Shown here: positions 39,909-47,317 of the stretch, piece by piece | Layout of the letters: each line of letters starts with the position of its first letter | Numbering within the stretch: the first letter of the stretch is position 1 | NCBI GenBank assembly: GCA_958296235.1 | Contig: OY282457.1 | Coordinates: 496,001 to 560,000 of the forward strand | Length of the DNA stretch: 64,000 nt | Source: an uncultured Candidatus Binatia bacterium | GTDB lineage: Bacteria; Desulfobacterota; Binatia; Bin18 | Direction of reading: 5' to 3' | Program-made: the position numbers and the translations under genes | Notes under the pieces: model-generated | The model's database searches: none | Seen by the model: the letters and a program-made list of their open reading frames with translations, nothing else | Told to the model about the DNA's origin: nothing

Positions 39909-40268
39909 ATGTCAAAAGGAAAAACGCGCCTGGACTGGCAGTATCATCGCCCGAGTTGAGTGACCTGTAAAAAAGCGCAAGAGTTTCTTGTGCAAAAAGA
40001 AGTGACCGCCGCCAGCGTTGTGAATGCGCGCAAAGAGCAATTTGATCGTGCCCGGACACTTGCATTGCTGCGACCGCTCAGCGAAGTCGTTGCCGTGAAG
40101 GGCAAAAAAATTCTTCGTTTTTCTCTGAAAAAAGGCCAGCCACCATCTGACGCCTTGCTTGCGGCCGTCATTGGCCCGTCGGGCAATCTACGCGCTCCGG
40201 CCATACGCGCAGGGAAAACACTTGTCGTTGGCTTTCATCCCGACGTGTATGCTGAGCTTTTTGGGTAG
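39909..40268 (+). CDS. Predicted selenoprotein, thioredoxin-fold ArsC/Spx-like, UxxC motif
   Basis: ATG 39909 follows AGAGGA at 39897-39902. The frame meets one TGA at 39957-39959 and then stays open to 40268 (119 residues with Sec at 17). Around it the protein reads DWQYHRPS-U-VTCKKAQEF: U17 and C20 make a UxxC pair at the end of the first strand, where ArsC/Spx/glutaredoxin-like proteins have CxxC. The downstream half has the family's LLRPLSEVV and the C-terminal LRAPAIRAGKTLVVGF cis-Pro-like strand (RAPAI). The GTG at 39960 lacks a ribosome site and would drop the whole N-terminal strand, so it is a poor start. A SECIS-like hairpin follows the TGA. Probable redox enzyme; partner unknown. 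Confidence 0.8.
39975..39993 (+). promoter_or_regulatory. Candidate bacterial SECIS hairpin
   Basis: Arms gcgcaag (39975-39981) and cttgtgc (39987-39993) pair over 7 bp (one G-U) around the 5-base loop agttt. The loop begins 22 bases after the TGA and has G at its second position, in keeping with the described bacterial SECIS pattern (short stem, small loop with an early G, 16-37 bases from UGA). SelB would bind it to decode UGA as selenocysteine. It lies inside the coding sequence, as in bacteria. Confidence 0.6.
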
Positions 40269-40272
40269 CAGG

Positions 40273-40310
40273 CACCCTCACCCCCAGCCCCTCTCCCAAG
40301 GGGCGAGGGG
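40273..40310. repeat. Dispersed palindromic repeat, copy at left of methyltransferase patch
   Basis: Reads caccctcacccccagcccc followed by tctcccaaggggcgagggg; partly self-complementary. Similar copies at 44272, 44350, 52440, 52649 and 52695, and weaker at 16611. It fills the gap between the selenoprotein gene and the methyltransferase gene. Confidence 0.65.
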
Positions 40311-40343
40311 AGTAAGAACCCTCTCTTTTCTGACAAAAAAGGC

Positions 40344-43280
40344 ATGTCCCGCCGCACCCCCCGCCAGACCGAACCCAGCGTCAACACGGCCCTGGCCGAC
40401 CTGCTCAAAGGCATGCTGCCCGGCTGTACCGTGCGCTCTGAGCACACCCGGCTCATTGACCGACACCCCGGCCTCCAGCTGGACAATCTGATTACCGCCC
40501 CGGACCGGGCACCCGTGGCAGTCGAAGCCGAATACCTGCCAGCGCATAGCGTAGAACCCGAAGCGACCGCCCGGCTTGGTTTGCCGGTCGTGGGCGAACC
40601 CAATCCCATTGAGGCTGCTATCGCCCTGCGTTACCCGCAAGATGTCGGTTATGCAGACGATTTGCGTCCAGCCCTCACCGGGGCTGAGCTGTCCTACGCT
40701 CTGTTCACCAAACAAGGAGAGAACCTTGGGCGCTTTCCAACCACCGGCTGGCTAACCGGCTCAGTGGCCGACCTGGCCGACCTGATTCGTCTGGCGTCCA
40801 TTCCCCAGCACGCAGTAGACGCCGCAGCTACTGCCCTGGAAGAGGGGATTGACCGGGCTGTAACCATTCTGCACGACATGGCGACCCGCCGCCCGGCGAT
40901 TGCCGCGACCATTGCCCGGCTGCTGGGCATGGCTGATGTGTCTCAGACCCGCCGTATGGCCTGCGCCATTATCGCTAACGCCCTGGTGTTCCACGAGCGC
41001 TTGGCCGGGATGCACGCGGAGGTCAAACCGCTGCACTTGGTCTGCGGCCCGTCCGTAGCCAACCCCCAGGCAGAAATCCTGCTCGCCTGGTCTCGCATTC
41101 TGGACATCAACTACTGGGCTATTTTCGCCATTGCCCGTGATATTGCGGCGCAATTACCGCCCGATACTGCGGCCCCTATCCTGAGTGCGCTCCGCGAGAC
41201 CGCGCAGGACATCACCACCGCGGGCGTGACCAACGCGCACGCCCTGACCGGGCGCATCTTCCAGCGTTTGATTGCCGACCGTAAATATCTGGCAACTTTC
41301 TACACCTTACCGGCCTCTGCGGCCTTACTGGCACGCTTAGCCGTCGCCAAGCTGAACGGCCTAGCCTGGGCCGATGCCGACGCGATCGCCAAGCTGCGCA
41401 TTGGCGACTTTGCGTGTGGAACGGGCGCGCTCCTGTCCGCGGTGTATGAACAGGTCGCGACCCGTTTTGAGCGCGCCGGCGGCGACCCGGCGCAGTTGCA
41501 CCCGGCCATGATGGAAGAGGTATTGTACGGCTGCGACGTGATGCCCTCGGCCATTCACATTACCGGCTCAACCCTGTCCGGGATGTGGCCGCAGGTGCAA
41601 TTCGGCAAATCACGGCTGTACACCCTGGCCTATGGCCGACAGTCGGACGCCAGCGTGAAAATCGGTTCGCTGGAACTGCTCCACGCGACAAAACAATTAG
41701 TGCTCATCAACACCAGCGACCCGGCCCAGCGGACTGGTAGCGTAGGGGAGGAGACTGCGACCCATATTCTTACCGACATCCCCAATGAGGGGTTTGACCT
41801 GGTAATTATGAACCCGCCGTTTACCAGCAACACCAAGCATTACGATGCCGATGACGGGGTTCTGAACGCTGCCTTTGCTGCTTTCGATACATCCAAGACT
41901 GACCAGGATGCTATGGCGGTTCGCATGAATGAGCAGACTGTGGATACCTGCTATCACGGACACGCTGGCTTGGCTTCGGCCTTTGTGGCGCTGGCAGACC
42001 GCAAGGTACGCCCCGGTGGTATCGTTGCCTTCGTGCTGCCGTTCACCGCAATCAACGGCTCGTCCTGGGCCAAGTTCAGACAACTGATTGCCACGGACTA
42101 CACTGACGTAACGATTGTTAGCCTCGCGGCCAATGGCAGTAATATGTCGTTTTCGTCCGATACCGGCATGGCCGAATGCCTGGTTGTTGCCCGCAAGGCA
42201 GAGGCGGATGCAGGGGCAAGCGATGTTTCGTCCTCACCCGAAAATCGGGGACGCTTCATATCACTGAAGCGTAGGCCACAGGACTTTGCCCACGCCGCAG
42301 CCCTAGCTGTTGGCCTCATGCACTCCGAACCCGTCAGGCAGCTTGAAGACGGGCCATATGGCGGTACGCCGGTGATGGTCGGAGACGAACGTGCCGGCGA
42401 GACCTTGGACGCGCCCATTGGCAGTTATGAAAGCGGTTGGAGCGCTGCGCGTATTCTCGATGCGGCTGTCGCCCAAACCGCTCATACGCTCTCCACCGGC
42501 AAACTGTGGCTGCCCGCAGAACCGGAAGCGCTTCCATTACCCATTGCTCAGTTGAAGCAAGTCGGGCGGCGTGGTTTAGACTCCCAATTGTTCATTAGTG
42601 CGGCCCACAAGGGACCGTTCATCAGGGCGGCTGCTAGTCCGACCGTTACGTATCCAGCTTTGTGGAATCACAATGCTAAAACTGAGATGCAACTAATCTG
42701 TGTCCCCGATTGTCAACTCCTGGTAAGGCCAGGCATGGAACGGAGAGCTTCTGAGGTGTGGGCAACCGCTAGCCGTGTCCATATCAACCGCGATTTTACT
42801 TTTGGTTCTCAGCCCCTTGCGGTTGCTTTCACCGAACAGGAGTCAGTCGGCGGCAGGGTGTGGCCCAATGTGATTTTTGACAACAAAAATTTTGACTATG
42901 CCTTCACGGTATGGGGCAATAGTACATTGGGATTGGTGTGTTACTGGTGGCATTCCAGCCGTCAACAATCAAGCAAGGCCAGCATGACGATACGCGCTGC
43001 GGAAGCGCTCCCCATTCTCGACCTCCGCACGCTGAGCGATGAGCAGTTGTTGACCGCTGAGGCTATTTTCAACGAGTTCCGGGATACGGAATTGCTGCCG
43101 GCCTACTTGGCCGATGCCGACCCTAACCGCGCCTTGCTTGACCGCTATGTCGTCTGCGACCTGCTGGGCTTTGACGAAGACACTTACCACGCCGTGCGCC
43201 GCCTGGCCGCCAAGTGGTGCGCCGAGCCGTCGGTGCATGGGGGGAAGGGGCGTCCGAAGAATGCTGGGACTGTTGCCTGA
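40344..43280 (+). CDS. N6-adenine DNA methyltransferase, large single-chain form
   Basis: A 978-residue protein. Methylase motif I is GDFACGTGALL (about residue 353) and motif IV is the catalytic NPPF (about 490), with further class I MTase signatures (IVAFVLPFTAINGSSWAKF, about 560). The N-terminal 100 residues (LDNLITAPDRAPVAVEAEY) look like a degenerate PD-(D/E)xK nuclease core in which the usual E-x-K reads E-x-E. The C-terminal 300 residues may be a target-recognition part. No separate specificity or restriction subunit is adjacent. Only a weak ribosome site (AAAAAAGG) precedes ATG 40344. Confidence 0.8.
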   Translation: MSRRTPRQTEPSVNTALADLLKGMLPGCTVRSEHTRLIDRHPGLQLDNLITAPDRAPVAVEAEYLPAHSVEPEATARLGLPVVGEPNPIEAAIALRYPQDVGYADDLRPALTGAELSYALFTKQGENLGRFPTTGWLTGSVADLADLIRLASIPQHAVDAAATALEEGIDRAVTILHDMATRRPAIAATIARLLGMADVSQTRRMACAIIANALVFHERLAGMHAEVKPLHLVCGPSVANPQAEILLAWSRILDINYWAIFAIARDIAAQLPPDTAAPILSALRETAQDITTAGVTNAHALTGRIFQRLIADRKYLATFYTLPASAALLARLAVAKLNGLAWADADAIAKLRIGDFACGTGALLSAVYEQVATRFERAGGDPAQLHPAMMEEVLYGCDVMPSAIHITGSTLSGMWPQVQFGKSRLYTLAYGRQSDASVKIGSLELLHATKQLVLINTSDPAQRTGSVGEETATHILTDIPNEGFDLVIMNPPFTSNTKHYDADDGVLNAAFAAFDTSKTDQDAMAVRMNEQTVDTCYHGHAGLASAFVALADRKVRPGGIVAFVLPFTAINGSSWAKFRQLIATDYTDVTIVSLAANGSNMSFSSDTGMAECLVVARKAEADAGASDVSSSPENRGRFISLKRRPQDFAHAAALAVGLMHSEPVRQLEDGPYGGTPVMVGDERAGETLDAPIGSYESGWSAARILDAAVAQTAHTLSTGKLWLPAEPEALPLPIAQLKQVGRRGLDSQLFISAAHKGPFIRAAASPTVTYPALWNHNAKTEMQLICVPDCQLLVRPGMERRASEVWATASRVHINRDFTFGSQPLAVAFTEQESVGGRVWPNVIFDNKNFDYAFTVWGNSTLGLVCYWWHSSRQQSSKASMTIRAAEALPILDLRTLSDEQLLTAEAIFNEFRDTELLPAYLADADPNRALLDRYVVCDLLGFDEDTYHAVRRLAAKWCAEPSVHGGKGRPKNAGTVA

Positions 43281-43290
43281 CGGCTCGGTG

Positions 43291-43405
43291 TTGACAACGA
43301 CCCCTTCCTTCCCTACATCTGGGGAGGAGAGTTATACTAGCATAATTGTCAAGCAAGAAAGGAGCTTCCTTCCCTACACCTGGGGAAGAGAGGTTACGCT
43401 AAAAT
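43291..43405 (+). repeat. Two direct repeats with 61-base period and promoter-like boxes
   Basis: A unit starting cttccttccctaca at 43304 recurs at 43365; 28 bases match with two mismatches, and weaker similarity continues for about 12 more bases. Each unit holds a short palindrome (in copy 2, cttccc ... gggaag). TTGACA lies at 43291; CATAAT (43341) and TAAAAT (43400) follow the two units. A duplicated promoter/operator for the gene at 43430 is the simplest reading; a two-repeat CRISPR relic is less likely. Confidence 0.5.
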
Positions 43406-43429
43406 GCCAGATCAACCGACGGTACAACC

Positions 43430-43750
43430 ATGAAGCACATCACAACAAAGCCATATGCACCCCGCCTACAGACGTACCGCACGCCGCGCACCAGTGCGGG
43501 ACGGCCAGCCCGGAACCGTTCGCTTAGCACGAGAGACGTCGGGGCTTTTGTCCGGGAAATGACTAAACTCCACGACACAGGGACCTTGTCCAAGGACGAC
43601 TATCAGCAGCTCGTGTTGCTGGCGTGTAGCGCGTATGTTCAGCAAGAGGCAGAGAATTATTTAGGAAAATTTGAGGATCGTTTGGGGAAGTTTCTGGAAA
43701 AAACGTTTTCTCCAGAACGCTTGGCACGAGTGCTCTCGCCTTCGCGTTAA
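43430..43750 (+). CDS. Small hypothetical protein
   Basis: A 106-residue protein, basic at the N-terminus (residues 1-33: KPYAPRLQTYRTPRTSAGR...) and helical after (LSTRDVGAFVREMTKLHDT, SKDDYQQLVLLACSAYVQQE). I do not recognise it. It lies between a DNA methyltransferase and a membrane protein in the accessory patch, and the next gene starts 12 bases after its stop. No clear ribosome site. Confidence 0.5.
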   Translation: MKHITTKPYAPRLQTYRTPRTSAGRPARNRSLSTRDVGAFVREMTKLHDTGTLSKDDYQQLVLLACSAYVQQEAENYLGKFEDRLGKFLEKTFSPERLARVLSPSR

Positions 43751-43762
43751 GGACGTGAATCG

Positions 43763-44188
43763 GTGACTGACAAGACCACAGACGGCACTGATATATCGCT
43801 CACAGAGTCAGGATCAGAGAGCGAAAGGCAAAAGCCGTCCGAACAGGAGATGCTAGAGGAACGCTCTGTTGTTTCTTCCCAAGTAAAGCAATTCTTCGCC
43901 GGCAGAATTGGTCCCGCCCCTGACCCGCTGATTGAAAAGTTCGACCCAAGCCACATCACTAAATTCCTTGATCTTGCTGGCAAGAACGATGAGCGAACGT
44001 TTGAGGACTCCAAGGCCGACCGGCGCTACAAGATGGCTTACATCCTGATTGGGCTTCTCTCGTTCGGTCTATTAACAGCCTATATGATGCCGATTGACAA
44101 GGAACTCTACAAGCAAGTCATTCAACTACTTATTGCGGTCGGTGGCGGCTTTGGAGCAGGCTATGGCTATCGGCGTTTGCAAGAATAG
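43763..44188 (+). CDS. Hypothetical two-helix membrane protein (DUF2335-like)
   Basis: GTG 43763; 141 residues. An acidic, low-complexity N-terminus (Ser/Glu/Asp-rich to about 45) leads to GPAPDPLIEKFDPSHITKFL and two C-terminal membrane helices (MAYILIGLLSFGLLTAYMM and LYKQVIQLLIAVGGGFGAG). The pattern 'GP.P.P..LE......' before two helices recalls DUF2335 predicted membrane proteins, but similarity is weak. Possibly co-transcribed with the 106-residue gene. Two-helix proteins next to DNA-modifying enzymes can be phage-defence effectors; no evidence here decides that. Confidence 0.5.
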   Translation: MTDKTTDGTDISLTESGSESERQKPSEQEMLEERSVVSSQVKQFFAGRIGPAPDPLIEKFDPSHITKFLDLAGKNDERTFEDSKADRRYKMAYILIGLLSFGLLTAYMMPIDKELYKQVIQLLIAVGGGFGAGYGYRRLQE

Positions 44189-44271
44189 TCTCGCAGTTCG
44201 GATGAGTAGAGCGGAATCGGACAGTGCCGTAGGGCAATGCAGTATGGCGAACAACGCTACCGTTGCACAGA

Positions 44272-44370
44272 ACCCCCGCACCCCAGCCCTCTCCCTCCAG
44301 GGGAGAGGGAGCATATAGGCGCGTCAGACCCGCACGCCAGACTGGCAGACCCTCCCTCCAGGGGAGAGGG
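44272..44370. repeat. Two dispersed palindromic repeat copies at right of methyltransferase patch
   Basis: Copy 1, about 44272-44311, reads cccccgcaccccagccctct then ccctccaggggagaggg; copy 2, about 44350-44370, reads ccctccctccaggggagaggg. They carry the same ctccctccaggggagagg core. They fill the gap between the membrane-protein gene and the nitroreductase. Confidence 0.65.
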
Positions 44371-44388
44371 AACACAATTGCCATCGTT

Positions 44389-45060
44389 CTATACAGGTCG
44401 TTTCAACGGCGTCTCCCACTGATCCACGCAGGTAATTTCTTCAACTGCCATACGGCGCACAGGGCCAAATTTTCCCATCGGGTAGCCGACCGGAAGGAGG
44501 GCATAGGTCGAGATATTATCCGGCAGATTGAGGACCGGCCTCAGTTCTTCCTCGTGCAGCGAACAGACCGTGGTGAGCGTAGCGCCGAGCCCCAGGGCAC
44601 GACAGGCCAGCAGCATATTCTGCACCGCAGGATAAATGCTTGACCCTGACAGACGGGCCAGCTTCGCCGCTAATTGCGCGCCAGCCTCACCCGGCGGCAT
44701 AGGCCGTTCTTTGAGACAGGCAAAAATAAGGACCGGCACTTCAGCCAGATTGTCGGCTAAATAGCTGGCGGCATCCAGTAATTTTCTGAATTTTCCTTCT
44801 TCCATATGGCTCGGTCCCGGCCGACCATCGTAAATGGTCCGCGCTTGTTCCCAGCCTTTTTGATAGATGTGTTGGACTTTTCGTTTGACTTCCGCATCTT
44901 TCACCACGAGAAAGCGCCAGTGCTGGGTATTGCCGCCACTCGGCGCCCGAATACCAGCGTCGAGGATTTGATAAATCATATCGTCCGAGACCGGGTCGGT
45001 TTTCAGCCGGCGCATACTCCGGGTAGAAAACATGATGTCAAACAATTCCGCTTGTGCCAT
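44389..45060 (-). CDS. Nitroreductase-family protein
   Basis: AAGGAGG stands before ATG 45060; 223 residues. FMN-dependent nitroreductase fold with STRSMRRLKTDPVSDDMIYQIL, the flavin-contact APSGGNTQHWRF and the C-terminal LLPVGYPMGKFGPVRR. These dimeric enzymes reduce nitro groups, quinones or enones with NAD(P)H, or dehalogenate. It is convergent to nothing on the left and starts near the lipoprotein hydrolase gene, which is divergent. Confidence 0.87.
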   Translation of the reverse strand: MAQAELFDIMFSTRSMRRLKTDPVSDDMIYQILDAGIRAPSGGNTQHWRFLVVKDAEVKRKVQHIYQKGWEQARTIYDGRPGPSHMEEGKFRKLLDAASYLADNLAEVPVLIFACLKERPMPPGEAGAQLAAKLARLSGSSIYPAVQNMLLACRALGLGATLTTVCSLHEEELRPVLNLPDNISTYALLPVGYPMGKFGPVRRMAVEEITCVDQWETPLKRPV

Positions 45061-45249
45061 GAAGCGCCTCCTTACCTGGTTCTGTGTCCCCTTGTCGGAA
45101 TTCCTCAGCACGGCTAGAGTAACCGGCCAGTATTTCAGTATCCAACAAAAAGGGAGCAATGAATAATGCAGGCGCATTGTGCGTGCCTGCTCGCCGGGTG
45201 TCAAATGACACACCGCACTCTTCACAACACACGAAGGAGTACGCAGGGT

Positions 45250-46197
45250 ATGGAGGGACTTTACAACGGGCAACGATCACATGCAGGCAGAGGCGTACTC
45301 CTGGCGGTCGCCCTTATCTTGACCGGCTGTGGAGGTTCAGCGCCGAGCCTGACGGGAGAGGAGATTCAAGCCAGGAATCCCAACCATACCTATGTGGAAA
45401 TTGAGGGTGTTGCGCTCCATTACCAGCAAACCGGCCTGGGCCGTCCGCTTATTTTTATCCACGGCCTGCTTGAAGATTACCGTATCTGGCGGCATATCAC
45501 CCCAGGGCTGACCTATGGCAATACGGTCTATGAGCTGGATTTGATGGGCTTCGGCCTGTCTGAGAAGCCGCAGGATAAAACCTATGACCTGGACACCTAT
45601 CTGGCGCAACTCACCGCCTATATTGAGAACTTCCACTTAGAAAACATTATTCTTGCGGGCCATGACTTCGGAGCGGTCATCGCCGCAGCCTATACCATCC
45701 AGAACCCGGCCAACGTCCATAAGCTGATCCTGATGAGCGCCCCAATCTCGGCGCATGAAAGTCTGCCGCTCAATATACGCCTGCTCGGGGTTCCCCTGAT
45801 TGGCAGCCTGCTGAGCGGAGACTGGTTTCTCAAGCGTATCCTTCAGGAGGGCGTGTTTGACAAGCAAGTCATGGGCGATGCTATGGTCAAACAATATCTT
45901 GAGCCATTCGAGGATGACCCTGGGGCTCGCGCGGCTCTGCGTAAATTTCTCCGCGAGTTTGATCTCGACCGGGTCGTTGAAGAGGAGATTCTTCCCAACC
46001 TGAGTGCGCTCAGCATGCCAATCCTGCTCCTCTGGGGCGGCCAGGATCAATTTCTCTCCATGGATGTCGCGCGCGAGCTTGATGTGGCCATTCCAGGCGC
46101 GGATTTACAAGTCGTCACTCGCAGCGGACACTACCTCCTTGAGGACCGGCCGGAAGATGTCCGACAGCAAATCAAAGAATGGATAGACAAACGTTGA
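45250..46197 (+). CDS. Alpha/beta hydrolase lipoprotein with Asp nucleophile
   Basis: ATG 45250 (MEGLYNGQ) gives 315 residues; GAAGGAG lies upstream. A lipobox (LILTGC, Cys about residue 26) predicts a lipid-anchored envelope protein. Alpha/beta-hydrolase marks: oxyanion HGLLED, nucleophile elbow GHDFGAV (Asp, about 138), acid in WGGQDQFLS and His in SGHYLLEDRPEDV. The Asp in GHDxG is the signature of epoxide hydrolases and haloalkane dehalogenases, not esterases. A lipoprotein of this type is unusual. Confidence 0.8.
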   Translation: MEGLYNGQRSHAGRGVLLAVALILTGCGGSAPSLTGEEIQARNPNHTYVEIEGVALHYQQTGLGRPLIFIHGLLEDYRIWRHITPGLTYGNTVYELDLMGFGLSEKPQDKTYDLDTYLAQLTAYIENFHLENIILAGHDFGAVIAAAYTIQNPANVHKLILMSAPISAHESLPLNIRLLGVPLIGSLLSGDWFLKRILQEGVFDKQVMGDAMVKQYLEPFEDDPGARAALRKFLREFDLDRVVEEEILPNLSALSMPILLLWGGQDQFLSMDVARELDVAIPGADLQVVTRSGHYLLEDRPEDVRQQIKEWIDKR

Positions 46198-46284
46198 AGA
46201 GAAGGCCCACAGACCAATTGACAACGTGGACCTTACCCGTCTAGCTTGGAAAACAGATTCAGTATCCGGTGAAGGAGTCAGACC

Positions 46285-46836
46285 ATGAGCTACGAAGAAA
46301 TTGAATTCAGCCGGCACTGTGATGCCATCCAGATCCCACAAGGCATCAAGGTGACTATCCCCAAAGGCACGCCCGGCGTCATCACCCAATCCTTGGGCGA
46401 TACCTATACCCTCCAGCTGCCAACGCTGGGCGGCCTCTACCGCGTCTCCGATCAGGATGCGGACGCTATTGGAAAAGAAAGTAAAGGGCCTGCTCCAGAA
46501 GTTGCTCCGGGTGCGGGCGGCCTGGTCACTGAGGATCAAGTCTGGACGCAACTCAGGAATGTCTACGACCCGGAAATCCCGGTGAATATCGTTGATCTCG
46601 GTCTGGTGTACGATCTCAGCGTGCAAGACCGGCCGGAAGGCGGAACCGGCGTTGATGTCAAAATGACTCTGACCGCTCAGGGCTGCGGCATGGGACCGGC
46701 CATCGCTATGGACGCCCAGATGCGGATCGAGGGTATCCCGGGGGTTGAAGATGCCAACGTCGAAGTGGTGTGGGACCCACCCTGGACACCGGCCATGATT
46801 TCGCCTGAAGGCAAAGAAAAACTCGGTCTTGAGTAG
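46285..46836 (+). CDS. sufT: SufT-type Fe-S assembly protein (DUF59/MIP18)
   Basis: A 183-residue protein. An N-terminal part (residues 1-75, HCDAIQIPQGIKVTIPKGTPG) precedes the MIP18/DUF59 domain (VWTQLRNVYDPEIPVNIVDLGLVYDL, TLTAQGCGMGPAIAMDA, VEVVWDPPW). Length and the N-terminal extension are those of SufT, which helps mature Fe-S proteins. Strong context: this genome has several Fe-S enzymes, though no other suf genes lie here. GAAGGAG precedes the ATG. Confidence 0.9.
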   Translation: MSYEEIEFSRHCDAIQIPQGIKVTIPKGTPGVITQSLGDTYTLQLPTLGGLYRVSDQDADAIGKESKGPAPEVAPGAGGLVTEDQVWTQLRNVYDPEIPVNIVDLGLVYDLSVQDRPEGGTGVDVKMTLTAQGCGMGPAIAMDAQMRIEGIPGVEDANVEVVWDPPWTPAMISPEGKEKLGLE

Positions 46837-46841
46837 ACTGC

Positions 46842-46886
46842 GGGGGGTGGTGAGGAGACCGCCCCAGCCCGCGCCCCAATGCGGGC
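46842..46886. terminator. Pair of GC-rich hairpins between convergent genes
   Basis: Two hairpins lie just after sufT: GGGGTGGT (about 46846-46853) / ACCGCCCC with a 6-base loop, and GCCCGC (46867-46872) / GCGGGC (46881-46886). No clear T-run follows, so a terminator role for both sufT and the facing coiled-coil gene is inferred from position. Confidence 0.4.
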
Positions 46887-46888
46887 AA

Positions 46889-47176
46889 TCAGCCCAGGTT
46901 GGAAACGATATAGACCAGGAAGGCCACAATAATAGAGGAGACCATGCCGAGGACGGTAAAAAACGTACCTTTGGTGAGCATGGCATCTTTGACAGCAGAG
47001 AGTTCACCACGCATTTCGGAGAGTTCACCACGCATTGCAGAGCGTTCATCACGCATTTCGGAGCGTAGCTCTGCCACGTCCGTTTCAACCCGAGTCAGGC
47101 GTTTTTCGATGTTCTCGGTCCGCTCGTCAATGCGGCCCAGGGTGTATTCCCAGGATTTCTCTTCGGCCACGGCCAT
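46889..47176 (-). CDS. Small coiled-coil membrane protein with heptad repeats
   Basis: ATG 47176 (MAVAEEKSWEY); 95 residues. A long coiled coil (about 5-62) with three near-identical 7-residue units (RDERSAM, RGELSEM, RGELSAV) is followed by one C-terminal membrane helix (FTVLGMVSSIIVAFLVYIV). The repeat is visible in the DNA (46998-47060). The family of coiled coil plus tail anchor is widespread and unassigned. Convergent to sufT. Confidence 0.6.
   Translation of the reverse strand: MAVAEEKSWEYTLGRIDERTENIEKRLTRVETDVAELRSEMRDERSAMRGELSEMRGELSAVKDAMLTKGTFFTVLGMVSSIIVAFLVYIVSNLG
46998..47060. repeat. Three tandem 21-base repeats
   Basis: Units 46998-47018, 47019-47039 and 47040-47060 begin gagagttcaccacgca (third copy gagcgttcatcacgca). 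They encode the heptad repeat of the coiled-coil protein and could vary in copy number. Confidence 0.85.
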
Positions 47177-47317
47177 AGCCGGCACTATACGCAAAGCAAG
47201 ATAGGGTCGCAACCATCAGAACGAAGGAGAAACAATAACTGGAGCCGACCGGCCTTGAAACGGACGCAGTTGGGCCGCCGGGCTCACAGCCCCTACACTT
47301 CTCTTTTCAAGTATGAC

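Noticed and set aside
39960-40268. 102-residue ORF starting at the GTG directly after the TGA
   Set aside because: No ribosome site, and it lacks the first strand and redox motif that the upstream frame supplies; the upstream start with recoded TGA explains more.
43291-43405. CRISPR array
   Set aside because: Only two imperfect units, similarity extends into the would-be spacer, and no cas genes are in the window; duplicated promoter/operator preferred.
46105-47088. 327-residue minus-strand ORF
   Set aside because: It lies antisense to sufT and the end of the lipoprotein hydrolase and has no family-like stretches; a shadow frame.
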